NCBI GenBank assembly: GCA_030949565.1
Contig: JAUZSK010000080.1
Span: 1-52,369 of the forward strand
Direction: 5' to 3'
DNA length: 52,369 nucleotides
DNA from: Enterobacterales bacterium
GTDB taxonomy: Bacteria > Pseudomonadota > Gammaproteobacteria > Enterobacterales > Kangiellaceae
A program made the translations under genes and the position numbers. Position 1 is the stretch's first letter, and the number at the start of each line of letters is the position of its first letter. Below, piece by piece: positions 18,761 to 31,222 of this stretch. The notes under the pieces are model-generated. The model did not search any database and was not told the DNA's origin. It saw nothing but the letters and a program-made list of their open reading frames with translations.

Positions 18761-18843
18761 CTTTTATCTCTCCCGATTATGCTTTACTGGCTAAAGGGCA
18801 TTTTAGCACTATTCAACTTGGTAACGACAAATATCTTTTTGAT

Positions 18844-20188
18844 CTAGTTGGCTAACTGGATTAAGCGCATCGCCATCTCAAGTGATTGATCGGCGTTTAA
18901 TCGAGGGTCAACAAGGCTTTTATAGCTTCGTGCAAGGTCTAGTTCAGTCAAGCCTCTGGCACCGCCAGTACACTCGGTGACATGGTCTCCAGTTAATTCA
19001 AAATGTACGCCGCCTAAATGGCTGTCAAGATCTTGATGTATTTTAAAGGCCAAAGTTAACTCTTGGCAAATAATATCAAAGTTTCTGGTTTTAACGCCTC
19101 GATCCGTCGTCGAAGTATTACCATGCATCGGGTCGCAGCACCATAATGGCTTCCTACCTTGTTGTGCGACCGCCTTGATTAAAGCCGGTAAGTGTTGGTT
19201 AATTTTGTGTGCACCAAATCGTGTGATCAGGGTGATTCGGCCGGCGCTCGAATCAGCATCTAAAACATCCAAGAGCTTAAGTAAATGTTGAGGCTTGATA
19301 GAAGGACCTATTTTAATGGCAATGGGATTAGCGATGCCCCGCATATATTCAACATGGGCTGAATCCAATTGACAAGTTCGCATGCCAATCCAGGGTAGGT
19401 GGGTCGATAGATTATACCAGTTGCCGTTATTTTGTTGCCGAGTTAGTGCTTGCTCGTAATGCAAATGCAAGGCTTCATGGCAGGTGAATATTTTATCATC
19501 GAGTTTTGCGATGCGTGGTGCGGCGATAGGTTATTGATCAAGGATTGAGATGTTTGGATCTGATTAATGATATTGTTATAACCCTCGGCTCGGCTCGAGT
19601 GGTCTACAAAATCTAGGTCCCAATTATCAATATTGGAAAGGTCGCTAAAGCGATCATCAAACAGTGTGCGAATATAGTTAAGAGTGTGAGTGAAGCAAAG
19701 GAATAACCTTTTAACAAACGTTTAGGATCGGCTTGACGTGCTTGTAAATTAGGCTGGGCGCCATTTATTAGGTCACCTCGATAACAGGGTAGCTTTTGCC
19801 CCGCGATAATTTCATTTTGTTGACTGCGTGGCTTGGCATATTGCCCTGCTAAACGGCCAATTTTGGTAACCGGTTTTTTAAGCCCATAAACCAATATTAA
19901 TGACATCTGGATCAGGATTTTTAATTTGCCAGTAATAACTTCAGCGTTACAATCAGCAAACATTTCAGCGCAGTCGCCGCCTTGTAATACAAATGATTCT
20001 CCGTTAGCCGCTTGTGCGATACGTTGTCGTAAATCTTCGATTTCATTGACACTAACTAAAGGTGGCAGCTGACTAAGCTCCTTGATGGTTTTAGAAAGCT
20101 GTTGTTTATCAGGATAGACTGCCTGTTGAGCGGCTGTTTGTTGATGCCAACTATCAGGTTGCCATTGAATTTGAGAGGGATTTGTCAT
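18844..20188 (-). CDS. Class II 3-deoxy-7-phosphoheptulonate synthase (two frame breaks)
   Basis: Catalyses the first step of aromatic amino acid synthesis, joining PEP and erythrose 4-phosphate. The N-terminal part shows PDSWHQQTAAQQAVYPD, FVLQGGDCAEMF and KIGRLAGQYAKPRS. The C-terminal part has WCCDPMHGNT, KTRNFD, GGVHFELTGDHVTECTGG and DPRLNADQSLE, all class II signatures. The middle needs a frame change near 19680-19690 and another near 19525. Translating by hand gives NYIRTLFDDRFSDLSN and LDDKIFTCHEAL as the missing links. Repaired length is about 447 residues. The ATG at 20188 is chosen, with AGGA eight bases before. The frame is open to 20209. Confidence 0.85.
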
Positions 20189-20285
20189 AGAACTCATCCT
20201 GAGCGTCACTACTTGGCATGGGGAATATAAATACTGTCACTATTATAGTAAGATAGCCTATCGAAGGTCAAAAACTTTAGCAGCC

Positions 20286-21653
20286 ATGGCAAAAATAAAA
20301 ATTAAATATGTGTGTAATCAATGTGGTGCAATATCGCCTAAATGGGGTGGTCAATGTACCGACTGTGGAAAGTGGAATTGTTTGGTTGAACAGCTTGAAG
20401 CGCGTAAGGAGCCGACCAGCGGTCGATTTGCAGGCTATGCTGGAGATGAAAATAAACTACAAATACTGGCCGATGTAAAACAAAACGATTGCCCGCGGAT
20501 CGGCACCCATTTAAACGAGTTAGACCGAGTTCTCGGCGGCGGTCTAGTACCGGGGTCGGTGGTCTTAATTGGTGGTGATCCGGGGATAGGCAAGTCAACC
20601 ATTCTACTTCAGGCCATGTGTCGACTTAGCCAAACTTTGAAATGTATTTATGTCACCGGTGAAGAATCAGCGGAGCAGATTTCGATGCGCGCTAAACGCC
20701 TCGGGTTAGAGGGTGACAAACTCAGCCTACTCACTGAAACCAAGGTTGAAACCATTATTGCCACCGCCCATCTCAATCAGCCACAAGTCATGGTAATTGA
20801 CTCGATTCAAACCATTTATACCGATTACCTTCAATCGGCTCCCGGCGGCGTAGCGCAAGTAAGAGAAAGCACCGCTCAGCTAGTGCGTTTTGCCAAACAA
20901 AAAGGTATCGCTCTATTTGTAGTGGGACATGTCACTAAAGATGGTGCTTTAGCCGGTCCGCGAGTGTTGGAGCACATGGTGGATGCGGTACTCTATTTTG
21001 AAGGCGAAAGAGATGGTCGATACCGCATTCTTCGAGCTGTAAAAAATCGTTTTGGTGCGGTTAATGAGCTAGGCGTCTTTGCCATGACCGAAGAAGGCTT
21101 AAAAGAAGTACAAAACCCATCGGCTATCTTTCTTTCGCGCTATCAGCAGGCTAGTGCCGGTAGCGTGGTCACTGTTATTTGGGAAGGTTCTCGCCCGCTT
21201 CTGGTGGAAGTGCAGGCGCTGGTGGATGAGGCACATGGTAGTCATCCTAAAAGAGTGGCGGTGGGATTGGATCAAAATCGCTTATCCATGTTGTTAGCGG
21301 TTTTGTCGCGTCATGGCGGCGTTTTTTGTCACGATCAGGATATATTTCTGAATGTGGTTGGCGGGGTTAAAATTATGGAGACCAGCGTTGATCTGGCTCA
21401 GCTTCTTGCCATAGTATCCAGTTTAAAAAATCAGGTGCTGCCGCAAAACTTGATAGTCATGGGTGAAATCGGTTTAGCCGGTGAAATCAGACCCGTGCCT
21501 AACGGACAAGAAAGACTGAAAGAAGCGAGCAAGCATGGTTTTAAAGTGGCCATTATTCCGAAATCTAATGCTCCCAAAAAACCAATAAAAGGGATTGAAG
21601 TGAAAGCTGTGGATAACCTACAACAGGCGCTAGAAATGCTGTCTGAGATCTAG
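20286..21653 (+). CDS. radA: DNA repair protein RadA
   Basis: 455-residue RadA (Sms), a RecA-like helicase that helps branch migration in recombination. An N-terminal four-Cys zinc finger (CNQC, CTDC at residues 10-27), Walker A GGDPGIGKST (96-105), the RadA-specific KNRFG motif (about residue 254) and a C-terminal Lon-protease-like domain are all present. It is divergent from the DAHP synthase gene. It starts with ATG five bases after a weak AGCAG site. Confidence 0.95.
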   Translation: MAKIKIKYVCNQCGAISPKWGGQCTDCGKWNCLVEQLEARKEPTSGRFAGYAGDENKLQILADVKQNDCPRIGTHLNELDRVLGGGLVPGSVVLIGGDPGIGKSTILLQAMCRLSQTLKCIYVTGEESAEQISMRAKRLGLEGDKLSLLTETKVETIIATAHLNQPQVMVIDSIQTIYTDYLQSAPGGVAQVRESTAQLVRFAKQKGIALFVVGHVTKDGALAGPRVLEHMVDAVLYFEGERDGRYRILRAVKNRFGAVNELGVFAMTEEGLKEVQNPSAIFLSRYQQASAGSVVTVIWEGSRPLLVEVQALVDEAHGSHPKRVAVGLDQNRLSMLLAVLSRHGGVFCHDQDIFLNVVGGVKIMETSVDLAQLLAIVSSLKNQVLPQNLIVMGEIGLAGEIRPVPNGQERLKEASKHGFKVAIIPKSNAPKKPIKGIEVKAVDNLQQALEMLSEI

Positions 21654-21672
21654 ACCTTGCTGTTTAACGATT

Positions 21673-22050
21673 TTAAGTTTGGTTGTCGCGGCACAGAGTC
21701 GCAAGGTCTCTTTCAAGAATTTCAGGGTCGCCGGAATTCAGTTCGACGATTTTTCTTAAATGGGTAATACTATCTAAATCAATATTGTCACAAACAAAGC
21801 CGAGATTGTCCGGCGATTGATGTGCTAATTTTACCTGCATTTTGATCAGGCTATCAGCATCCGATAGCGGAATTTCTAGGGTAAACAAGGCTTCAGATTT
21901 AGCATTGATCACGCCATGAGGTCGTAATAAGACACCGTGGATCGAGAGATCGATAATTTGGCAATCAAAATTTTGCTCTTCCTTGGTCAGTTTTGCGGTA
22001 GAATCAAACTGAACCCGTTGGAATTGGCGTCTTTCTTGGCTCATAATCAA
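21673..22050 (-). CDS. PilZ-domain protein, probable c-di-GMP receptor
   Basis: About 125 residues with the PilZ binding motifs: ERRQFQRVQF (the RxxxR arm) and DLSIHGVLLRP (D/NxSxxG). It most likely binds cyclic di-GMP. Its partner is unknown. Converges on radA. A second PilZ protein and a large GGDEF-EAL protein occur later in the window. Confidence 0.82.
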   Translation of the reverse strand: MIMSQERRQFQRVQFDSTAKLTKEEQNFDCQIIDLSIHGVLLRPHGVINAKSEALFTLEIPLSDADSLIKMQVKLAHQSPDNLGFVCDNIDLDSITHLRKIVELNSGDPEILERDLATLCRDNQT

Positions 22051-22180
22051 AACTCCCTTGGATTAATGGTTAAAACGTAAAAAATACGGCGACAAATTTT
22101 GTGCAAAAGCTTCTTTTCTAGGATAATAGTTCAAAATCAGTCATATTTCTATCTAAATGCTCGTCACACAGGTAAAGCGA

Positions 22181-23111
22181 ATGACCATTCAATGGTACCC
22201 CGGACACATGCACAAGGCTCAAAAAGAAATTAAACAAGCTTTACCTAAGGTGGATCTGGTGATGGAGGTGGTGGATGCGCGTATTCCCTACAGCAGTAGC
22301 AATCCGATGGTAGAAGCTTTTATTGCACAATCGGAGAAAATCATTCCGGTGATAAGACTAATGAATAAACGCGATCTTGCGGATCCGATTATCACTGACC
22401 TGTGGCATGACTTCTTTCAGCAAAAAGACAACCATCGTTCCTTAGCCATCAGTTGTAAACAACCTGAACAGGTCAAAAAAATTAACCAGCTCTGTCATCA
22501 GCTTTTACCTGATTTTAAAGCCAAAGAAAAACCGATTAAAGCGATGATTATGGGGATCCCTAATGTCGGTAAATCCAGTATCATTAATATACTATCAGGA
22601 AGAACCATTGCTAAAGTAGGCAATGAACCAGCGGTCACTAAAAGACAACAAAGGATCGATTTGGATAACGGTATTATTCTTTTTGATACGCCAGGTTTTT
22701 TGTGGCCGAAAATCGAAAATGAACATTCCAGTTATCGTTTAGCCATTACCGGAGCCATTAAAGATACCGTTTTAGCCTATGATGATTTAGCTTTTTACGC
22801 CTTAGAATATCTTATCCAATATTACCCTGATATCTTAATGCAGCACTTTTAAACTAGATAATCTGCCCGATGAAATAGCCGATTTAATTGAAATGATCGG
22901 TATCAAGCGAGGATGTCTCGCCGGTGGTGGCAGAGTTGACTGGGATAGAGTGTGTAAAATTATCGTGCATGAAATTAGGAATTTTAGTTTAGGTGCTTTA
23001 AGTTTTGAACGACCGGATCATCTGCAGCAAGAACTAGTCCAAGTGGAAGAGGCATTGCGCATTAAACAAGAAAAAAATCAGGCACGAAAAAGCAAGCGTA
23101 AAAAACGCTAG
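22181..23111 (+). CDS. ylqF: Ribosome biogenesis GTPase RbgA/YlqF (frameshifted)
   Basis: Circularly permuted GTPase for 50S maturation. The G4 motif NKRDLADP (about 62-69) precedes G1 GIPNVGKSS (about 124-132), and DTPG lies later. IQWYPGHMHKAQKEIKQ is the typical N-terminus, so the ATG at 22181 is chosen rather than the longer frame. The first frame ends after ILMQHF. The rest, LDNLPDEIADLIEMIGIKRG to RKSKRKKR, follows after one extra T in the run at 22847-22850. Repaired length is about 309 residues. Confidence 0.88.
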
Positions 23112-23135
23112 TGATTGCGAGAAAGATTAAGCCCG

Positions 23136-23351
23136 ATGGATAATCAACAATTAATTAAAATCGCGCAAATGCCGATGCCATTCGGGCGTTACAAAAATCG
23201 ATTGCTGATTGATCTACCCGAAGCCTACCTTCTTTGGTTTGCTCGGGAGGGCTTCCCCGCTGGAAAATTAGGCGAGCTTATGCAATTGACGCTAGAAATT
23301 AAAATCAATGGTCTAGAAAAACTAATTGAGCCATTAAGAAAAAAGGATTGA
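23136..23351 (+). CDS. DUF3820 family protein
   Basis: 71 residues: MPFGRYKNRLLIDLPEAYLLWFAREGFPAGKLGELM is the DUF3820 core. Its molecular role is not established. The ATG at 23136 gives MDNQQLIKIAQMP, the usual start, and is preferred over the upstream TTG. It lies between ylqF and the MOSC gene with very short spacers, probably in one operon. Confidence 0.85.
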   Translation: MDNQQLIKIAQMPMPFGRYKNRLLIDLPEAYLLWFAREGFPAGKLGELMQLTLEIKINGLEKLIEPLRKKD

Positions 23352-23355
23352 TATA

Positions 23356-24195
23356 ATGTCTACTGAAACAGAAAACCTAGCAGAAACTATTCGGTTAAAA
23401 TCAATTCATGTTTACCCGATAAAATCTTTGGCTGGTAATTGGTGTGAAAAAGCGCAGGTTGAAAAGCAAGGAGTAAAAGGTGATCGCCTTTTTATGTTGG
23501 TGGATGAAAATGGTGTCTTTATTAGTCAAAGAATTTATCCTCAATTAGCCTTGCTAAGCGTTCAAACACAGCAAAACAAACTAATTGTTAAAGCAAAAAA
23601 TGGTGAACATTTAACCATCAATAGAAATGATTTTACGCCAACCAATCAGGTATTTAATTTATGGCGCGAAAAGGTCAATGCTAAACTCGCCACAGCCGAA
23701 GTCAATCAGTTTTTTAGTGACTACCTCAATAAAAAAGTCTCTCTGGTGCAATATGATCAGCAGCAGCCAAGAACCACTGACCCACGTTTTTCTAATGCCG
23801 ATGATATAGTCAGTTTTGCCGATGGATTTCCGCTGCTACTGCTCAACCAAGCTTCTCTAGATGATCTAAATCAAAGGCTAGAAAAACCAGTAAGCATGCA
23901 GAATTTTCGTGGCAATTTAATCATCGAAGGTGCTCAAGCCTTTGCCGAAGACCACTGGAAAAAAATCCGAATTGGGGATATCGAATTCGACTTGGTAAAA
24001 CCCTGTAGTCGTTGTGTTATGACCACCGTTGATCCAAAAACCGGCATAGTTTCTGCTACGACTCAACCACTTAAAACTTTAGCCAAATTCCGTAAAACTA
24101 AACAAGGCATTATGTTTGGGATTAATTTGATACCTCGTTCATTAGGTAAAATAAAGGTGGGTGATAAGTTGGAGGTTACTCAATTTAATAATTGA
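23356..24195 (+). CDS. MOSC-domain protein (YcbX-like molybdenum cofactor protein)
   Basis: 279 residues: an N-terminal beta-barrel domain (LKSIHVYPIKSLAGNWCEKAQV) and a C-terminal MOSC domain with the conserved cysteine in LVKPCSRCVMTTVDP (about residues 216-230) that coordinates molybdenum cofactor in the family. YcbX reduces N-hydroxylated compounds. The exact activity here is not proven. It follows the DUF3820 gene by four bases. Confidence 0.8.
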   Translation: MSTETENLAETIRLKSIHVYPIKSLAGNWCEKAQVEKQGVKGDRLFMLVDENGVFISQRIYPQLALLSVQTQQNKLIVKAKNGEHLTINRNDFTPTNQVFNLWREKVNAKLATAEVNQFFSDYLNKKVSLVQYDQQQPRTTDPRFSNADDIVSFADGFPLLLLNQASLDDLNQRLEKPVSMQNFRGNLIIEGAQAFAEDHWKKIRIGDIEFDLVKPCSRCVMTTVDPKTGIVSATTQPLKTLAKFRKTKQGIMFGINLIPRSLGKIKVGDKLEVTQFNN

Positions 24196-24325
24196 AATGA
24201 CGGAACGCACAATCTATTAAATTAATTGTGTTCTGGTAAAACGAAAAATTTAGATTGCGTAAACATTATTTAAATAGGCAATGTCTTTATTTTAAAATAA
24301 TGTAAATATTTTACAAAAATACAAC

Positions 24326-24360
24326 TTGACATTACCCCCCTAGTAGAATGCGGTTCACGA
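24326..24360 (+). promoter_or_regulatory. Possible promoter before the Rhs toxin gene
   Basis: TTGACA (24326-24331) and TAGAATGCGGTTCAC (24344-24358) occur here. The latter is close to the -10 and start of the initiator tRNA promoter (TAGAATGCGCTCCAC). The spacing of 12 bases is too short for sigma-70. A C run (24334-24339) between them could be misread. The promoter is therefore uncertain. Confidence 0.3.
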
Positions 24361-24410
24361 AAGGGGTTTCATAGCTCCCTTAAAAATAAAACAAACTTCA
24401 AGGAATGATT

Positions 24411-27400
24411 ATGCCGACCCGTTTATTTTGCATTGCCGTATTGTCATTTTTTTCATCCTTACTTTCTTCTCCCAACGTTTCCGCCGCCTGTCTAGGCAAT
24501 AACCTCTCGAAAAGTATTACCACCGATTACCGAGGTGCGAATTTAACAAATACTGGTTGTGGAACGAATTTACCACCCGAAATGCCCGCTTGGATCCAAG
24601 TTCCAGCACTGGATGAAGATGGGACCTTTGATCTCACTTATGCTGCGGCAAAGAATGCCTCGACCTATAGGGTTGAAAGAACGTTAGTTAGTCAGAATAA
24701 TTTTCAATCGGTTTATGTATCGCCAGGTCAGATTTATCGGGAAAGTAGCCTTGCTGAAGGTAGCTACACTTACCGTGTCAAGGCATGCAATCTTAGTGGT
24801 GTTTGCAGCGCTTATCAAACGAGTAGCATCATTGTCATTCGATATCCAAGCGTTTCACCACCTGGACCGATCGGGGATAGCACGCGCGATCTAGTTTCAG
24901 ATGCAGTGGGCTCGGTCGCGGGCGACTTTCGTGTCAACGAAGGCGGTCAAGCGAGCTACACTATTCCTATCTACGCACCAACAGGTGTTGCAGGTATTGC
25001 TGCATCGGTTGGATTATCCTATAGCAGTGGCGGTGGAAATGGCCTGCTTGGTATCGGCTGGAATCTCAGTGCCTATGATTTTATTGCTCGCTGTGGTCAA
25101 ACCAAAGCCATCGATTCAATCGCTAATGATGTTAGCCTCGATTATGACGATCGTTTTTGTTTTGCTGGCGAACGCTTAATTTTGGTTGATGGTGTGTATG
25201 GACAACCCAATTCTGAATATCGTACACGTAATTTTAGTTTAACAAAAATTACAGCCCATGGAAGCAATGGTTCTGGTCCTAGTTACTTCGAAGTCAGAAC
25301 AAGTGATGGTGATATCAGTTTTTATGGCGCAAGCAACGATTCACGCGTTCGCGCAAATATTGGTGGTGTTGTTCAATCAACCGTAACAACTTGGGCGAAA
25401 ACGTCCACCGCAGATCGTTATAGCAACCAAATTAACTACACCTATTACAACGATGAAGCCAATGGTGAATTTTATATCGAAAATATTAGTTACTCACCAA
25501 CGGTCAATATTACTTTTAACTATGATCAAACACGTCCAGATGTATTTCAAGGTTATTCACTCGGTGGTAAACGTCAGCTAAAAGTGCGACTTGTTTCAAT
25601 CGTGGTCTCCGATAACAACATCGAAGTACGGCGTTATGATCTCGATTATGGTTTAAGCCGTACTGAATTTAGTCGGCTTGAAAGTATTACAGAAAGTAAA
25701 GATGGTGTATCGTTGCAACCAACGACCTTTAATTGGTCTGATCCCGTGAACCAAATACTCCCAGACTCTAGAGGCACTAAAGGCATCCATTTCTATCATG
25801 GTGCTTTTGCCAACGTAGATGGGGACAATAAACCCGATTTTGTATCGATCCAATCGAGTGGTAGTAGTTCATCAAGCCTCAAAATATACGAATTTGATGG
25901 TGAGCAGTACGCGTTAACTTGTAGCGGATCTCTTAATTTTAGTGCTTTACAATCACCAGGATTTAAAGCTCACGATCTTGACGGAGATGGTCTTGATGAA
26001 GTGATCGTTACCTCAACAGGGTTAATTACAGCCTATAAAGTGACTAATTGTCAGGTCAGTTATCAAATCTTGACTAGCTTTGACTCGCAAGACGACGATT
26101 GGTTTTTTGGTGATATTAATGGCGATGGATTACCGGACATCATTTACCCTAGAAGTGGTCAATATTACGTTAAATTTAAGTTACCTGACAGTGTCTTCGG
26201 ACAATATTCTGCGGAAAATCCTGTTCAATTTAGTATCAGTAGTTTTAGCATCGGTACCAATAAAGTTTCCCAAAAGCTAGCGTCCTACGGTGATTTTAAC
26301 TTTGATGGTCGGGTGGATATGCTGACCAAAGTGACCAATACCGTTGAAGTGCCGATTGTTGGCGCAGATTCTGGCGACGATATTCAGTTTAACCTGACCT
26401 ATAAATGGATGATTTTTACTTCCGATGGTGATGGTAACTTTACCGAATATGCTAGTGCTGGTGATTTAGGCTTTGCCATTACTGAAAACAAAGATATGAA
26501 ACTAGTCGATCTTAATGGGGATGGGCTTTCCGATCTGGTTTATCGAAACCAAATCGCAGGGGAATGGTATTATAAATTGTTCACTGGAACTGAATTTCTT
26601 GCGGGGCAAACGCTTCATGTTTTTGAAAAGCACCCGATATATTTTAGCGACCAAAATCAGAATGGTTTAGTGGAAGTTTTACATATTGAAAATAACCGTA
26701 TTCACTCTCGTGAGTTTGGCCGTGCCGGTTATTTACCTACATCCAGTATCAATCTGAATATCGTTGCCGAGCGGGGGCAACTAGTCGCCCAGGTGGATTT
26801 AAACAGTGATGGTGAGCTGGATATCATAACGGTGGAGCCGAAAAGATATACATTCGATAGTACAGAATATTTCACATTCGCCAATTTAAATACCACGTCA
26901 TTTATAGCGGCAGATAAAATCACAAAATTAAAAATGGTCTAGATAGTACGACAACAATTATTTATAAAGCCTTAACTGATCCGACTCAAGCCAATTTGTA
27001 CTCGGGCGTAAAATGTTTTCATTATGATACAGATGGTCATCTCATTTTTGACCATAAAACGCCTCAAGTGGTAGTGCAAAAGGTGCTTAGTTCAGCGCCG
27101 TCCTATAATAATCCCTACAATACCAATAGTATCGAATACCGCTACGGTCAGAGTAGTAGCCATGTGCTTTATGGCACGATGGGATTTAGTTATCTTGAAA
27201 CCATTGATTTACAAACTGACATTATTACCCGTACGAATTATCGACGTGATTTCCCATTTATTGGAATGCCGTCTAGTACACAAGTTTGGTACAAACAAAG
27301 AACACCCGATCACTTGGTCAGTGAGGCAACCAAGGACTATGGTGTTAACTACCCCAACGGTGTTAATAAAGTCATTCATACTTTTGAGTCAAAGAGCCGA

Positions 27401-30400
27401 GCCTACAGTTATGATTTTGATTTAACCGCAGGATTAAGGGGAGCGTTAATAGCGCAAGAAATAACGACTAACACATACACCAACGAAGGCTATCCAAAAG
27501 TTCAAATAGCTTATTCCTGCTACGGTGATAGCCCTGACTGTGAGCTGGGCGGTTGGCAAAAACGACTTCAAACGACCAATACTTATTTACCTGATGATCT
27601 AACAAACTGGATCACGGCTCGGTTAAAACGAGTAACCGTTAATCATACGGTTGCTGGTGAACCAAGCATTTCTCGAACTACAGAGTTTAAATATAATTTA
27701 ACCACCGGTATTTTGGAAGCAGAAATAATAGAGCCTGATTTAGTAGTCAACAGCTCCAAATATCTAAAAAAACGTTATTTCCATAATAGCTACGGTAATA
27801 AAATCGGCGAAACAATTTGCAACTCCATGAGTGATTGTGCTCTGTCACCTGGCAGCGATCCTTTTGTTCTCAATCAATTACATCGTACATCTTCCTTTAT
27901 CTACGATGCAGATAATCGTTATCTGGTAAAAACCATTAATGGTTATAATCAAGTCACCTCAGAGGTATTGCAAAGAAATGAGTTAGGGCAGCCAACAAGG
28001 ACAAAAGATATTGTTGGAAATATAGGAGAGAAAACCTACGGCACTTTTGGCGTTGATTATTTTTCAAAAAGCGCTAGTGGCAGTTGGGCGCGCAGCATTA
28101 AAAGACTCTGTCAGGATGCCGCGATTGATTGCCCTCAAAATGGTGTGGTTCGTGTGGAAAAAACCACTGCTGATGGCGGGCGCGTTTATGAATATGCCGA
28201 CAGTCTCGGACGTGTGATTAAAACAAGTAAACGAGGCTTTGGTAATTATGATTTAGTTTCTGAAACAGCTTATGATGCGAAAGGGCGCATTGCCTACACC
28301 ACGCTACCTTACAAATCAGATCAAAGTATTGTTTATAAAAACTTCAATGATTGATGATTTAGGACGGATCATTCGAACAAGATTTGCCGATGGTTCTCAA
28401 GACCAGGTTTTTTATGATGGCTATCTTGTAGGTGAACGAGTAATTAAAAAACGTTTTGTGAATGCCCAAAATCAAACTAAAACGGAATATAAAAACAGTA
28501 TCGATCAGCTTGTGAAAGTAGTTGATAATATCGGTACCACGATTGACTATCGCTATAACTCGGTAAGTGACTTGTTGCAAGTTCACCTGAATGGTATTTT
28601 GCAAACTCAAATTGAATACGACTCACTGGGTCGTAAAACCAAAATGCAAGACTGGGATAAAGGTGCTCAAAATGGAAAATTTTGGCAGTATCAATACAAC
28701 GCGCTGGGTGAACTAACTTATCAACGGGATCCCAAAGGGCAAGAAATCCGAATTTATCGTGACCGAAGTGGTCGAAAAATACGTCAACTTGATCGCAATG
28801 CCAGTAATAATTATGTGGCTGATTATCGATGGGTTTATAACAACTCACCGGCTTTATCGAACTCTATTGGACAATTAATCAAACAATATGACGCTCTCGA
28901 TAGCGAGCTAGTTAAAGAATATTTCTATGATTCTAATGGTCGTAATGATGTCACCATTACTAATATCGCAGGCAAGGATTTTGTCACCAGCACCGTGTTT
29001 GATTCGATTGGTCGCGTGTATGAAACCTATGACCCAAGTGGTAATGATCAAGGGTTACGTTACCTTTTTAATAGCCATGGGTATTTGGAAAAGGTGGTTG
29101 AAACAAAAAACAATGATGGCACTGTTTACCGAAAAATTACTGCCATGGATAATTTTGGCAACGCAACCTACGAAATCTTAGGTAATGGGTTGGTGACTTC
29201 AAAATACTATGATGATCGAACTGGTCGGCTCACTCGTATAAAAACTTCGCGCGGTGCGACCCCAATTCAAAACCTAGAGTATGTTTGGGATAACATTGGT
29301 CGGCTAGCGAGTCGCCATTCCATCGCAAAAAATCAGTTAGAAGTCTTTACCTATGACGATTTAAATCGAATTAAAACCGTTAATGGGGTTAATCAAGTCG
29401 ATTATGACTATCGTGGTAATATCAGTTGGAAGAAAAACAAGGGTAGTTACACCTATGGTTCAAGTTGTCAAGGTGTAACTGCGGGAGCGCATGCGGTTAC
29501 GCAAGCGGGCAGTGCAAGTTATTGCTATGACTTAAACGGCAATATGACCAGTGGTGATGGTCGCAGTATCGAATATGCTATTTTTGATAAAGCCACGCGG
29601 ATTAGCAGAGGTGGTCACACCACTGAATTTGCCTATAGTGCAAGCCGAAGCCGATATAAACGTATTGATACCAGTTCTGCAGGAGTGACCACGACTTTTT
29701 ATCTAGGCAGTGTTGAGTTTATTCAAAAACCAACCGGCGAAACCTTTTATCGCCGTACTGTACCTGGCGCTGTGATTGAGGTCCCTTCAACTGGCGTTAA
29801 CAAGGTGAGTTATCTGCATAAAGATCACTTGGGCTCGACCGATGTGATCACTGATTCAAACGGTATTACCCTGTCTGAATACAGCTTTGATATCTTTGGT
29901 AAGAAACGTATTGCTTCTAATTGGACGCTACCCGATACCACCATTCAATTTAGTCCGCTCAAGTTAACTTCACGTGCCTATACCGGGCATGAGTCGGCCG
30001 ATGAAGTGGGCGTAATTCATATGAATGGACGTATTTACGACCCAGAACTCGGCCGTTTTATGCAGGCCGATCCCCAGATTGATGGTGTCACCGATTCACA
30101 GGGCTATAACCGCTATACCTATGTGCGTAATAACCCATTGGCATACACTGACCCTACTGGCTTTAGGCGCAGTGGTGGGTTAAAAAACTGGCAGCGATTC
30201 TTTCGATTTATCACTTTTAATAATAATAAGGATGTAGCAACTTTACGTACAATCGCTGGAGCTATTTGGTGTGGCCCTGCGGCTCCCGCTTGCGCTGCGG
30301 CGATTGCTGGGGCGGTATCAACGGCAGGTACCGTTGCTGGCGGCGGTAATCTAACTCAGGGACTAAGAACCGGAGCAAGAACCTTTGCAACCAGTTATGT

Positions 30401-31220
30401 TTCAGCGATTATCGCTGGACAGATTGGTGAAAAGTTTGGTACTTTAAACTCAAGCGCAAAACAATTCGGCTCAGCGCTTTCCCATGGTACACTCAGTGGT
30501 GTGATGTCAGTGCTCAATGGCGGTAAGTTCGGTCATGGCTTCGCCAGCGCCTTTGCCAGTAAGCTGATCATGACCAAACTGGATATGATGGGCGAACTCT
30601 CCGGTAAAGATCCAAAATGGAATAGAGCAGCCCGAGTGATGATAGCTGGATTAATCGGTGGAACCGTGTCACAAGCCACTGGCGGTAAGTTTGCCAATGG
30701 GGCGATTCAAAGTGCGATTCAGTGGAATTTTAATGCGGAGAGCCAAAAGGAAATAAAGGCTAAGAGAAAAGGAATTGTAAAAAGAGCTAAAAAAGCGTTA
30801 GCGAATAAAGAGAAGTATGCACTGGGAGATAAAAAAGGTCTTTTCGGTCCCGGATCTTATAAATGTAATAAATTTGTAACAGATGTATCGAATGCGGCTG
30901 GTGCGAACATTAATCTGAATACTGACAAATACGGAAATTCTTGGCCTCCATTGGCTGGCACATTCGGTAATTCAAGTGTCGATATTGATGGTTGGTCAAT
31001 TGTGCTCATCCCGCAAGCAGGTGATATTGTTGCGCAGCAGAGAGGATATGGTGACGCATCAGGTCATGTTGGTATTATTGTAGATAGCCAGCTAAATGTG
31101 ATTTCAGCAAGAGATTATGGCCTAAGTTTAGATCCCATTAATTCAGTTTTTCCCGTTAATTATCGAGGTAATAGCTTTCAAAAGGGACCGATTATTTACC
31201 GAAGATATACAGGACAATAA
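24411..31220 (+). CDS. Secreted SpvB/TcB-Rhs polymorphic toxin with peptidase-like tip (two frame breaks)
   Basis: A giant exported toxin. The start is ATG at 24411, with AAGGA six bases before. A signal peptide ends near VSAA. Then come a fibronectin-like segment, the SpvB domain (FRVNEGGQASYTIPIYAP), five FG-GAP-type repeats (DLDGDG, DINGDG, DFNFDG, DLNGDG, DLNSDG) and a TcB/YD region. A break at 26930-26934 (one A missing) restores TKLKNGLDSTTTIIYKALTDP, and another near 28351-28352 (one extra T) restores DDLGRIIRTRFADGS. YD repeats follow, then the Rhs core (YLHKDHLGSTDVITD, GRFMQADPQIDG, YVRNNPLAYTDPTG) and an Ala/Gly-rich pretoxin region ending QWNFNAE at 30740. The last ~159 residues are the variable tip, with KCNKFVTD (Cys at 30864) and SGHVGIIV (His at 31065), like NlpC/P60 or CHAP cysteine peptidases/amidases. 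Total about 2,269 residues. How it is released after Sec export is unknown. Confidence 0.88.
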
Positions 31221-31222
31221 GT

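Noticed and set aside
30741-31217. A nuclease or ADP-ribosyltransferase tip for the Rhs toxin
   Set aside because: Only a Cys and a His in NlpC/CHAP-like contexts are visible. No HNH, GHH or ART residues were seen.
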